NCBI GenBank assembly: GCA_017628935.1
Contig: JAGBYC010000068.1
Coordinates: 1-9,829 of the forward strand
Source: Clostridia bacterium
GTDB lineage: Bacteria > Bacillota > Clostridia > Christensenellales > Borkfalkiaceae
DNA length: 9,829 nt
Reading direction: 5' to 3'
In this document: positions 1 to 6,506 of the stretch, one piece after another
Layout: every line of letters begins with the position of its first letter
Position numbering within the stretch: the stretch's first letter is position 1
The notes under the pieces: model-generated
Databases searched by the model: none
What the model saw: only the letters and a program-made list of their open reading frames with translations
What the model was told of the DNA's origin: nothing
Made by a program: the position numbers and the translations under genes

Positions 1-546
1 ATCGCTTTGTTCAGAAACAACGTCAATAGAAGTTAAAAATCCGCGTTCTTTTGCGTCGTGTAAAATTTTAGCGCCGTGAGTGCCGTAAACTTCGTCAAAA
101 GCGTCAACTTTTTTCATAAGTAAAAGGTATTCAAGGTGGAAAATTTTAGTGTTTAATTTATCAAAATCAACGTAGCTTTCATCAAAAACGTCGTTACCAC
201 CACCAACGCAAAAGAAGGTGCGTTGTTTAGTGTCGCTTGCGTTCATAACGATAGTTATAGCAGTTTCTTCGCCTACGGTAACGTTTTCGGTATCAATATT
301 AGGGTATTTTTGTAAATATTCTATAACCTTTTTACCGTTTTCATCATTGCCGATAACTGCACAAGTTTTAACCGTTAAGTTTTTATCAAGTTTAGCAAGG
401 TCAATAATAATATTGCCCGTGCCGCCTATACTACGCGTAATGTTTCTAACGTTAGTTAAAAAACCTTGCGACGGATAAGTGTCAATTTGATGCATAACGT
501 CGCAAATAAGCGTGCCTGCAACGGTTATGCCTTTTTTGTTTATCAT
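1..546 (-). CDS. PfkB-family sugar kinase (N-terminal 182 codons, cut by window edge)
   Basis: The minus-strand frame opens at ATG (546-544) and runs uninterrupted to base 1, so the C-terminal part with the family's catalytic DTxGAGD-type motif lies outside the window. The visible part fits a ribokinase/PfkB fold. It starts with a beta strand leading to an AGTLICD-type segment (residues 10-16). The family's N-terminal glycine signature follows as SIGGTGN at 39-45, and a GGGNDVF stretch sits further on. PfkB enzymes phosphorylate sugars or sugar acids with ATP in the cytoplasm. Only one base separates this ATG from the aldolase stop codon, and its AAAGGTG ribosome site lies inside the aldolase end, so the two genes are probably translationally coupled. 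That pairing suggests the kinase makes the phosphorylated substrate the aldolase cleaves. The substrate cannot be read from the sequence; ribokinase, tagatose-6-P kinase and 5-dehydro-2-deoxygluconokinase (IolC) types are all possible. Confidence 0.85.
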   Translation of the reverse strand, partial: MINKKGITVAGTLICDVMHQIDTYPSQGFLTNVRNITRSIGGTGNIIIDLAKLDKNLTVKTCAVIGNDENGKKVIEYLQKYPNIDTENVTVGEETAITIVMNASDTKQRTFFCVGGGNDVFDESYVDFDKLNTKIFHLEYLLLMKKVDAFDEVYGTHGAKILHDAKERGFLTSIDVVSEQSD

Positions 547-547
547 A

Positions 548-1432
548 TTACACCTTTAAACTAAAAATTTTAATTGCTTCTTTAACGTTTTCTTTCATTG
601 CTTGTTTAGCAATAAGTGGAAGGTCGTGGAAGAAAATAGGTTTATCGCCTTGCGCTTCAATAAATTCTTTAACTGCTTTACCGCCGGCAAGAGCCATATA
701 TGTATAGTAGTTAATTTTTCTAATACCGTTTTTAATAGCAGTTTGGAATTCTTCAACGCTTAAGCCAGAGCCACCGTGCATAACAAGAGGGACGTTAATT
801 TTTTCTTTAATAAGTTTAATGCGTTCAAGGTCTAAAACAGGTTTTGTTTTGTAAACGCCGTGCGCAGTGCCGAAAGCAATTGCTAAAGCGTCAACACCAG
901 TTCTTTCAACAAAGTCTTTTGCTGTATCAGGGTCGGTATAAACGTCTTCAACGCTATTGTAGTTTTCAAGCCCTTCTTGTTCTTTGCCCTTAGTTGATTC
1001 TAAGCCGTTGTCTGATGAAAAAATATGGCCAAGTTCAGCCTCAACCGTAACGCCAACGCTATGAGCGTATTTACAAATTAAAGCCGTTTCTTTTACGTTA
1101 GTTTCATAATCAGCGCCTGAAACGTCAAGCATAACTGAAGTGAATCCACATTGAATTGCTTTAATGCAAGTTTCAATTGAAAGGCCGTGGTCTAAGTGAA
1201 CGCAAACGGGAACTTTAGCGTTTTTAGCGCGTTCAACCATAATAGGCGCAATTTCTTCAATAGGAACTAACGGAAAGTGAACTTCTGCGTGGTTTAAAAT
1301 AACGCCAACGCCCATTTCTTCGGCTGCTTCAATAACGGCTGTAAGCGATTCGTAGTTGCAAGCGTTAAAAGCGCCGACAGCGTAGCCCTTTTCTTCAGCG
1401 TCAAGCATAAGTTCTTTAAGTGATACTAACAT
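548..1432 (-). CDS. class II (zinc) fructose/tagatose-bisphosphate-type aldolase
   Basis: The 294-residue product has the full class II aldolase pattern. The catalytic Asp and first zinc His lie in VHLDHG (D81, H82). E133 is in EAELGHI, the second zinc His is in GTAHGVYK (H191), and the third is in HGGSG (H219). Known family members cleave a ketose (bis)phosphate to dihydroxyacetone phosphate and an aldehyde. The length is normal, near the shorter GatY/KbaY/IolJ/FbaA forms rather than the longer E. coli FbaA. The usual EGELG segment reads EAELGHI, a small departure. The start is supported by AGGAG at 1439-1443, six bases from the ATG. It is the fourth gene of the minus-strand cluster, 82 bases after the deacetylase and one base before the kinase. 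In this context a specialised catabolic aldolase for a modified sugar is more likely than the glycolytic enzyme, but the sequence alone cannot separate FBP, tagatose-1,6-BP and IolJ-like specificities. Confidence 0.93.
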   Translation of the reverse strand: MLVSLKELMLDAEEKGYAVGAFNACNYESLTAVIEAAEEMGVGVILNHAEVHFPLVPIEEIAPIMVERAKNAKVPVCVHLDHGLSIETCIKAIQCGFTSVMLDVSGADYETNVKETALICKYAHSVGVTVEAELGHIFSSDNGLESTKGKEQEGLENYNSVEDVYTDPDTAKDFVERTGVDALAIAFGTAHGVYKTKPVLDLERIKLIKEKINVPLVMHGGSGLSVEEFQTAIKNGIRKINYYTYMALAGGKAVKEFIEAQGDKPIFFHDLPLIAKQAMKENVKEAIKIFSLKV

Positions 1433-1446
1433 GTTTATCTCCTATA

Positions 1447-1461
1447 TTTGCCAAAGGCAAA
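1447..1461 (-). other. 6-bp hairpin just upstream of the aldolase ribosome binding site
   Basis: TTTGCC and GGCAAA surround a three-base loop and end three bases before the AGGAG of the aldolase gene. In the mRNA it could keep the leader 5' of the ribosome site folded, or mark a processing site. It is short, so a chance occurrence is possible. Confidence 0.4.
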
Positions 1462-1478
1462 AATTTAAAAGTTTAATT

Positions 1479-1505
1479 AAGACGTTTCGTTTGACGAAAC
1501 GTCTT
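1479..1505 (-). other. perfect 12-bp hairpin between deacetylase and aldolase genes
   Basis: Arms at 1479-1490 and 1494-1505 are exact inverted complements with a three-base loop. They sit in the only sizeable gap (82 bases) of the five-gene cluster. The 3' side on the minus strand is followed by a broken A/T run, not a clean U tract. It could therefore be a weak or partial terminator, an RNA processing or stability element that sets different levels for the two halves of the operon, or a protein site. I found no convincing -35/-10 pair for a separate aldolase promoter in the gap. Confidence 0.7.
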
Positions 1506-1514
1506 TAAATTTTA

Positions 1515-2231
1515 TTAAGGTAAAAATGAACCTGGTTTTACACGGTAAGCGTCGTTACAACGAACGAAGCCTTCAGCGTATTTAACACCACATTGTAAGC
1601 CACGGTATTTTGCAGTAGTTTCCATGTCTTCAGTGAAAACTTCGTCAACAGAGAAACCAGAGTAAGCGTGAGCCATCCAAGCTTTTTGACTTTCGTGACA
1701 TAAAAGCATTTGCTTTTTAGTTTCAAAATGGTCAGTTATATCAACGTAATCAGTAGGAACGAAACCTAAACCTTTGTGTGGTTCAAAATAGTAAACAACT
1801 GGGAATCCGTCGAACGGTGGTTCTTCAGTAACGATATTGTTAATAGGAGGCATAACGTGTATATCGTGTACTATTTTGCTTGTAAGTTCGTGGTCTGGGT
1901 TATAGTCGTGTGGGTTATGAGTGAAAATAACGTCTGGCTTGCAGTGGCGAACTAAGTTGATGAACGCTAAACGAACGTTAACGTCGTCGTAAAAAAGTTC
2001 GTCGTCGTAATCTAAACAAATGTATTCTGCGCCGATTAAAGCAGCCGATTTAGCAGCTTCTTGTTTTCTTAAAGCGCCAATTTCTTCTTTAGATAAAGTT
2101 GCAGAACCAATGTTACCACTTGTAGAAGTTGCAATAAAAACTTTATGGCCTTGAGCAGCGTATTTTGCTAAAGTACCTGCGCAACAGCATTCGATATCGT
2201 CTGGATGTGCGCCGATTGCTAAAATATTCAT
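1515..2231 (-). CDS. PIG-L/LmbE-family zinc-dependent N-deacetylase
   Basis: The 238-residue protein begins with the family hallmark AHPDDIE (residues 8-14; H9 and D12 are expected zinc ligands and D11 the general base). The third ligand is H114 in the segment HNPHDYNPDHE (105-115). Known members hydrolyse N-acetyl groups from sugars or inositol glycosides: GlcNAc-PI, GlcNAc-inositol in mycothiol synthesis, GlcNAc-malate in bacillithiol synthesis, diacetylchitobiose. The length is normal for bacterial members. There is no signal peptide, so it should be cytosolic. The ATG follows AGAGG in the 15-base gap after the oxidoreductase. Its place between an oxidoreductase/aminotransferase pair and an aldolase/kinase pair suggests it unmasks the amine of an N-acetylated amino sugar or aminocyclitol. 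BshB (bacillithiol) is less likely because no other bsh gene is present. A run of three cysteines (15-17) follows the HPDD motif. Confidence 0.9.
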   Translation of the reverse strand: MNILAIGAHPDDIECCCAGTLAKYAAQGHKVFIATSTSGNIGSATLSKEEIGALRKQEAAKSAALIGAEYICLDYDDELFYDDVNVRLAFINLVRHCKPDVIFTHNPHDYNPDHELTSKIVHDIHVMPPINNIVTEEPPFDGFPVVYYFEPHKGLGFVPTDYVDITDHFETKKQMLLCHESQKAWMAHAYSGFSVDEVFTEDMETTAKYRGLQCGVKYAEGFVRCNDAYRVKPGSFLP

Positions 2232-2246
2232 AAATAACCTCTTTAA

Positions 2247-3392
2247 TTATTTAACTTCAACCCATCTTTCTTCTTTGCTACTTAATAAAATTGCTTCAGT
2301 TAACGCTACAAGGTGAGCAGCATCTTCTAAAGTTGCAAAGCAAGGAGTGCCTTGTAAACCACCGTCGATAAATTTGTAGAACGCCCACATGTTACCTTTG
2401 AACGCGTCGTTCCATCCTTCTGGGTGACCTTTTGCAAGAGAAGTGAATTCTTTTGCGCTAGGAGAAAGTGAGTTAGGGTTTCTAATAATAAGGCTGTTAT
2501 CACCGTTACGTGAACCAACCCAAAGTCTGTCGTTTTCTTCTTGGTTCCACATAAACGCTGCTTTAGAGCCGTCAATTTCAAAGTTTAAGTAACAACCGTG
2601 ACCAGCGCAAAGTTCAGATACGCAGAATACACCGCGCGCGCCTTTGTCAGTTTTAAATAAAACTGCCGCATAGTCTTCGTTTTCAACTTGAACTTCTTCA
2701 AAGTCAGTAGGAACAACGCTTGTGAAAGTAAGGTTTGCTTTAGTAGGTTTCTTTCTTACAGGAATAACTGTTTCAACGTCTGCTAAAACCTTAACGATTT
2801 TGTGGCCAGTAACGTATTGAACAGCGTCCATCCAGTGTGAACCGATATCTGCAATAGCACAAGAATCACCAGAAACGGCTTTTTCAAGTCTCCAAGAATA
2901 GTCGGTATCGTAAAGTAACCAGTCTTGTAAATAAGAACCTTGCATAATGCGAACGTCACCAATTTCACCTGCTTCGATACGAGCCTTCATTTCACCAACT
3001 AACGGATTCATACGGTAGTTGAAGTTAACGGCAGCAGCAAGTTCAGGGTGTTTTGCTTTAACTTGAATAAGTTCTTCTGCTTCGGCTTTAGTAGTGCAAA
3101 GTGGCTTTTCAGAGAAAAGGTGTTTGCCTGCTTCTAAAATTTGGCAGTTAATTTTGTGGTGTAACATTGTAGGAGTACAGTTGTGTACTGCGTCTACGTT
3201 AGGGTCTGCAAGTAATTCGTCAATACTGTTATAGCATTTAGGAATACCGTAATATTCTGCTTTTGCTTTAGCAGTTTCCATATTAGCGTCAAAAACGCCG
3301 TAAAGGTTACAAAAACCAAGTCTATGTACGGCTTCAATGTGGCTTTCACCGATATAGCCAAGGCCGATAATTGCTACGTTAAGTTTTTTCAT
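2247..3392 (-). CDS. Gfo/Idh/MocA-family NAD(P)-dependent sugar/cyclitol oxidoreductase
   Basis: The 381-residue protein carries an N-terminal Rossmann fold with the dinucleotide loop GLGYIG (10-15). Asp35 ends the second beta strand, which usually favours NAD(H). The catalytic lysine lies in EKPL (K96). The C-terminal substrate domain contains D182-I-G-S-H186 with D189, matching the DxGxHxxD pattern of inositol dehydrogenase and glucose-fructose oxidoreductase relatives. A NFNYR stretch (123-127) and a QDWLLYDTDYSWR segment (156-168) are also typical of sugar-acting members. These enzymes oxidise or reduce a ring hydroxyl/ketone. The ATG overlaps the stop codon of the upstream aminotransferase by one base (TAATG), so the two are coupled. 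This is the usual pairing for interconverting a hydroxyl, ketone and amine on a ring. Whether it runs as a dehydrogenase feeding the aminotransferase or as a reductase downstream of it cannot be told from sequence. Confidence 0.92.
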   Translation of the reverse strand: MKKLNVAIIGLGYIGESHIEAVHRLGFCNLYGVFDANMETAKAKAEYYGIPKCYNSIDELLADPNVDAVHNCTPTMLHHKINCQILEAGKHLFSEKPLCTTKAEAEELIQVKAKHPELAAAVNFNYRMNPLVGEMKARIEAGEIGDVRIMQGSYLQDWLLYDTDYSWRLEKAVSGDSCAIADIGSHWMDAVQYVTGHKIVKVLADVETVIPVRKKPTKANLTFTSVVPTDFEEVQVENEDYAAVLFKTDKGARGVFCVSELCAGHGCYLNFEIDGSKAAFMWNQEENDRLWVGSRNGDNSLIIRNPNSLSPSAKEFTSLAKGHPEGWNDAFKGNMWAFYKFIDGGLQGTPCFATLEDAAHLVALTEAILLSSKEERWVEVK

Positions 3393-4621
3393 TATTTATT
3401 GTCTCCAAGAGAAAGAATAAGTTCACGGATGTTGTTACCAACTGCTTCAATTTCTTCATCAGTAGAAAGAATATTGATACCGTAACCAGCGCCAAGACCT
3501 TTATCAACTACGCCTACAGAAATGTTAACTGCACGGTCTAAGATATCGTCAGTTTGTGGAAGCATATGTTTTTCATATTTTTGGTCGTTAGGGTTGCAAG
3601 TTTTAGCAGGAAGCATTTTACCAAGAATTTGTTCCATGTTGTTATAAACGTGCCAGCCTGAGTAAGCGATAGGTCTACCACCAGTTTTAGCGCAGAATGC
3701 TTCAGCAAGTTCTTTAGTGTCAAATACTAAAGTAAGAAGTGTAGCGCATTCGCCTTCTGGGTCGTTAATAGTTCTAAATTTGAAGTAAGGAAGGTCTTGA
3801 AGCATACCTTTAAGTTTTGCTTTTTTAGAACGTAACGTAGATAAAATCCAGTCAAGTTTTCTTGTTTGAGCAAGAGCAACTGCACCAGTAAGTTCGTTCA
3901 TTCTCATGTTAACGCCAACCATACTACGGTTACCAACTTCTACGCCAAGACGGTTAGGTTTGTGACCTTGGTCGTGGTAACCAAACGCTCTTTCGTAAAG
4001 GTTATCGTCGTTAGTAATAACTGCACCACCGTCACCAGAAGAGATTGTTTTAAATACGTTAAGCGAGAAAGCGCCGATATCACCGATAGTACCTACGCGT
4101 TTACCTTTATAAGATGCACCAACTGCTTGACAGCAATCTTCTAAAACTAAAAGGTTGTGTTTTTTAGCAATTTCCATAATTTGGTCCATTTTACAAGGGT
4201 TACCAAGCATGTGTACTGGTAAAATTGCTTTAGTTTTGTCAGTAATAAGTGCTTCAATTTTAGTAGGGTCGATTGTAAGTGAATCGTCGATTTCAGCAAG
4301 TACAGGAATTGCGCCTGAAATCATAATACTTGAAATTGATGCAATGAAAGTGTAACCAGGAACGATAACTTCGTCGCCAGCGCCGATACCAAGTGCAGCA
4401 AGGCTTGCAAGAAGCGAGCTTGTACCACTTGTAGTAGCAACTGCGTGCTTAGCGTTCATAACTTTTCTTAATTCATCTTCATAGTCAACTACTTTGTGAC
4501 AGAAACCTTCCGCATCAGCAGCGCCGTAACGGAATAAATAACGTCCTTCAAGTACGTCTAAAACCTCTTTCTTTTCTTCTTCCCCGAACACAAATGAGCC
4601 GGGACCACCTGTTCTTGCCAT
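3392..4621 (-). CDS. DegT/DnrJ/EryC1/StrS-family PLP sugar aminotransferase
   Basis: The 409-residue protein has the full fold-type I layout of the family. TSGTSSL at 64-70 is the phosphate-binding region. D162 in LEDCCQA should contact the pyridine nitrogen, and K191 in FSLNVFKTISSGDGG should form the Schiff base. A start segment of the form GxEEKKEVLDVLEGRYLFRYG (13-33) and PVHMLG (135-140) recall a subgroup of DegT enzymes I associate with amino-octulosonate and amino-sugar loci; this assignment is from memory. The family transfers an amino group between Glu/Gln and a keto sugar or keto-cyclitol, usually in biosynthesis but reversibly. The start ATG (4621-4619) has a strong AGGAGG eight bases upstream. 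As first gene of the minus-strand operon it probably sets the theme: an amino group on a ring carbon. A catabolic direction is suggested by the deacetylase, kinase and aldolase downstream. Confidence 0.92.
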   Translation of the reverse strand: MARTGGPGSFVFGEEEKKEVLDVLEGRYLFRYGAADAEGFCHKVVDYEDELRKVMNAKHAVATTSGTSSLLASLAALGIGAGDEVIVPGYTFIASISSIMISGAIPVLAEIDDSLTIDPTKIEALITDKTKAILPVHMLGNPCKMDQIMEIAKKHNLLVLEDCCQAVGASYKGKRVGTIGDIGAFSLNVFKTISSGDGGAVITNDDNLYERAFGYHDQGHKPNRLGVEVGNRSMVGVNMRMNELTGAVALAQTRKLDWILSTLRSKKAKLKGMLQDLPYFKFRTINDPEGECATLLTLVFDTKELAEAFCAKTGGRPIAYSGWHVYNNMEQILGKMLPAKTCNPNDQKYEKHMLPQTDDILDRAVNISVGVVDKGLGAGYGINILSTDEEIEAVGNNIRELILSLGDNK

Positions 4622-4662
4622 ATAAAATCCTCCTAAAATATAATAATTAATGCAAGTTTTTC

Positions 4663-4745
4663 AGTCGTTTTAATATTTTTAATATAAAACGAACTACGTC
4701 AATTATAAATTTAACCTATATAGCCGATTTTGTCAAGTCGTTTTA
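4663..4745. repeat. AGTCGTTTTA direct repeat plus one inverted copy around the operon promoter
   Basis: Identical 10-base copies lie at 4663-4672 and 4736-4745 on the plus strand. The second touches the -35 box (4731-4736) and the first lies in the untranslated leader. Between them TAAAACG at 4685-4691 is an inverted copy of the core, forming a 7-12-7 dyad with 4666-4672. The arrangement is what a repressor with two or three half-sites around a promoter would need. The region is AT-rich, which lowers the significance of single copies, but the repeats contain the less common GTCG. Confidence 0.5.
4708..4736 (-). promoter_or_regulatory. promoter of the aminotransferase-to-kinase operon
   Basis: On the minus strand a consensus -35 TTGACA (4736-4731), a 17-base spacer and a -10 of TAAATT (4713-4708) can be read. 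This puts the transcription start near 4700 and leaves an untranslated leader of about 80 bases before the aminotransferase ATG. The -10 matches TATAAT at four of six positions. A TATAAT lies slightly further downstream (4706-4701) but at poor spacing. Confidence 0.7.
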
Positions 4746-4805
4746 TAAAAATTTTAATAGGATTTTTGCTTTTTACGGCTTGGTAGTTAAAATTTATAAT
4801 TTTAT

Positions 4806-4836
4806 AATAAAAAACGACGCCTTTAAAAGCGCCGTT
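4806..4836 (-). terminator. intrinsic terminator of serS
   Basis: Seven bases past the serS stop codon, the minus strand folds AACGGCGC (4836-4829) against GCGTCGTT (4820-4813) as an 8-bp stem with one G-U pair. The loop is eight bases, followed by six T bases (4814-4809) and a further T-rich run. It separates serS from the promoter of the downstream minus-strand operon. Confidence 0.85.
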
Positions 4837-4842
4837 TAAATT

Positions 4843-6129
4843 TTATTTAACGTAAATTTTTTCTTGTCCGCCCATAAACGGTCTTAATACTTCAGGAACG
4901 GTAACCGAACCGTCTGCATTTTGGTATTGTTCAATAAGGGCTGGGAACACGCGTGAAGTTGCTAAGCCAGAACCGTTAAGCGTGTGAACGAAGTTAGGTT
5001 TACCAGTTTCAGCGTTACGGTAACGCGTTGCGTTTCTTCTTGCTTGATAGTCGCGTGCGTTAGATACTGACGATACTTCTTTGTAAATACCCATTGAAGG
5101 AATCCAAACTTCTACGTCGTAAGTTCTTGCCATTGATGCCGAACAGTCGCCTGCAGCAAGTTTAGATAATCTAAAATGAAGGCCAAGTTTATCCATAAGT
5201 GAGCAAGCCTTATTAACAAGTTCTTCAAAGGCAGCGTCGCTTTGTTCAGGTGTAGTAATTTGTACCATTTCAACCTTGTTGAATTGGTGGCCACGAATCA
5301 TACCGCGTTCTTCACTTCTTGCAGAGCCTGCTTCTTTACGATAGCAAGGTGTATAAGCAAAGAATTTGAAAGGAAGTTTAGCCTCGTCAATAATTTCGTT
5401 AGCGTAAAGGTTAACAAGCGCCGTTTCAGCAGTTGGTAACATAAAACGGTTTTTAGTTCTGTCTTCATCAACGTCAAGCCAGTAAACTTCGTTACTAAAT
5501 TTAGGGAATTGACCAGCGCCAAAACCACAGTTATATGATAATTGGTGTGGAGGTAAAATAAATTCGTAACCGTCGGCAAGGTGTTCTTGAATAAAGAAGT
5601 TTAAAAGAGCCCATTCTAAGCGCGCGCCGTCGCCACGGTAAGCCCAGAAACCGTTACCAGAAAGTTTAACGCCACGTTCATAGTCGATAATGCCAAGTTT
5701 AGTGCAAAGGTCAACGTGGTTTTGTGGCTTAAAGTTAAATTCAGGCATTTTGCCGTATTCACGAACAACTTTGTTGTTTTCTTTTTCGCCAGGAAGTAAG
5801 TCTTCATCAGGAAGGTTAGGTAAACGGCAAATAAAATCTTTAACTTCTTCAGTTAAAGCGTTAATTTTTTCGTCACCTTTTTGAATTTCATCACCAAGAG
5901 CGCGCATTTCAGCAAAAATTTCGTCAACTGGTAAACCTTGTTTTTTAAGTTTAGGAATTTCACCAGAAACTTTGTTTCTTTTTGCTTTTAAGCCGTAAAT
6001 TTCAAATTGTAATTTACGTTTTAAAGCGTCTTTTTCAATAACTTCAGTAAAGTCGATTTCATAACCTTTACGTGCTAAAAGTTCTTTAACGTAGTCAGTT
6101 TTTTCAATAATAAGCTTAATGTCTAACAT
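4843..6129 (-). CDS. serS: seryl-tRNA synthetase
   Basis: The 428-residue length and layout fit bacterial SerRS, which charges tRNA-Ser with serine in the cytosol. A lysine-rich helical region (about 35-100) corresponds to the coiled-coil arm that grips the long variable arm of tRNA-Ser. The class II catalytic core follows, with the serine-binding TAETA (233-237). Motif 2 spans 262-283 (CYRKEAGS then ERGMIRGHQF), EVSSVSN lies at 351-357, and motif 3 begins at GLATSR (388-393) with the ATP-contacting R393. The protein ends with VPEVLRPFMGG. Motif 3 reads LATSR where many SerRS have LAVGR, and motif 2 has GSARSEERG instead of GSAGRDTRG, so this is a divergent branch, but the binding residues are kept. 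It is monocistronic, with its own promoter and terminator, and divergent from the cysteine operon. The ribosome site is a modest GGGTG five bases before the ATG. I see no T-box in front of it. Confidence 0.97.
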   Translation of the reverse strand: MLDIKLIIEKTDYVKELLARKGYEIDFTEVIEKDALKRKLQFEIYGLKAKRNKVSGEIPKLKKQGLPVDEIFAEMRALGDEIQKGDEKINALTEEVKDFICRLPNLPDEDLLPGEKENNKVVREYGKMPEFNFKPQNHVDLCTKLGIIDYERGVKLSGNGFWAYRGDGARLEWALLNFFIQEHLADGYEFILPPHQLSYNCGFGAGQFPKFSNEVYWLDVDEDRTKNRFMLPTAETALVNLYANEIIDEAKLPFKFFAYTPCYRKEAGSARSEERGMIRGHQFNKVEMVQITTPEQSDAAFEELVNKACSLMDKLGLHFRLSKLAAGDCSASMARTYDVEVWIPSMGIYKEVSSVSNARDYQARRNATRYRNAETGKPNFVHTLNGSGLATSRVFPALIEQYQNADGSVTVPEVLRPFMGGQEKIYVK

Positions 6130-6161
6130 AATTCACCCACAAAAATAGTAAATATAGTAAA

Positions 6162-6190
6162 AGTATAATGTATTTATTAAATTTTTGCAA
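6162..6190 (-). promoter_or_regulatory. serS promoter
   Basis: Minus-strand TTGCAA (6190-6185), a 17-base spacer and TATACT (6167-6162) form a good -35/-10 pair. The start would be near 6155, giving a short leader of about 25 bases, too short for a riboswitch. Confidence 0.7.
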
Positions 6191-6237
6191 GTTTTTTAAC
6201 GTAAATAACCCTTTAAAAATAAAATAGTTAAAAATAA

Positions 6238-6266
6238 TTGCCAAAAAATAATATGTGTGTTAAAAT
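6238..6266 (+). promoter_or_regulatory. promoter of the T-box cysE-cysS operon (extended -10)
   Basis: TTGCCA (6238-6243), a 17-base spacer and TAAAAT (6261-6266) preceded by TGT (an extended -10 TGn element) give a strong promoter. The predicted start near 6273 lies just before the T-box Stem I. It is divergent from the serS promoter, with 47 bases between the two -35 boxes. Confidence 0.75.
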
Positions 6267-6283
6267 AAATTAAGTTAAATAGT

Positions 6284-6506
6284 AAACCGTTGCAATAAAG
6301 AGTAGCAACTTTTAGGTTTAAGAGAGCGGTTGTTTGGTGCGAAACCGTAGCCTATTATTGTGAAAGTGCGTATTGCTGTTAAGGGGGAGTAATTATCCAC
6401 GGCTAAACTCCGTTAAAAGTTATCAAGGTTAGTGCTTATAAAAGCATTGACAAACTTAGGTGGAACCACGACTATTAAATCGTCCTTTTTTTAAGGGCGT
6501 TTTTTT
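6284..6506 (+). promoter_or_regulatory. T-box riboswitch, cysteine type (tRNA-Cys sensing)
   Basis: The leader shows the canonical T-box parts in order. Stem I base pairs 6292-6296 with 6372-6376, and the AGTA loop-E element is at 6301-6304. A distal loop GGTGCGA (6336-6342) is closed by CGGTT/AACCG. The internal loop GTGAAAGTGCG contains the specifier TGC (6367-6369), a Cys codon. A Stem II/pseudoknot region (about 6383-6420) and a Stem III hairpin (6431-6448) follow. The T-box itself is AGGTGGAACCACGA (6458-6471). The antiterminator pairs AGG and ACGA with TCGTCCT (6480-6486), leaving the seven-base bulge TGGAACC. Its UGGA can pair with the UCCA end of uncharged tRNA-Cys, whose discriminator base is U. 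Uncharged tRNA-Cys would favour antitermination and expression of cysE, cysS and the downstream channel gene. Confidence 0.95.
6481..6506 (+). terminator. T-box-controlled intrinsic terminator
   Basis: CGTCCTT (6481-6487) pairs with AAGGGCG (6493-6499), with one G-U pair, around a five-base loop. Seven T bases (6500-6506) and more T after one A follow. Its 5' arm is the same segment that pairs with the T-box in the antiterminator (6480-6486), so the two folds exclude each other. Confidence 0.9.

Noticed and set aside
218..478. Plus-strand 86-codon open frame with hydrophobic residues
   Set aside because: It lies wholly opposite the PfkB kinase, has no ribosome site, and reads as the complement of a well-supported gene.
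1433..1514. A separate promoter for the aldolase-kinase pair
   Set aside because: No -35/-10 pair with acceptable spacing was visible on the minus strand; the hairpin is the only clear element.
3866..4355. Two plus-strand open frames opposite the aminotransferase gene
   Set aside because: Both are antisense shadows of a fully conserved protein and show no recognisable domain or ribosome site.
5112..5884. Several small open frames on both strands across serS
   Set aside because: They are out-of-frame or antisense readings of serS; the serS frame carries all class II motifs.
6130..6190. A possible T-box or other riboswitch for serS
   Set aside because: The predicted serS leader is only about 25 bases; the T-box nearby is on the opposite strand and faces cysE.
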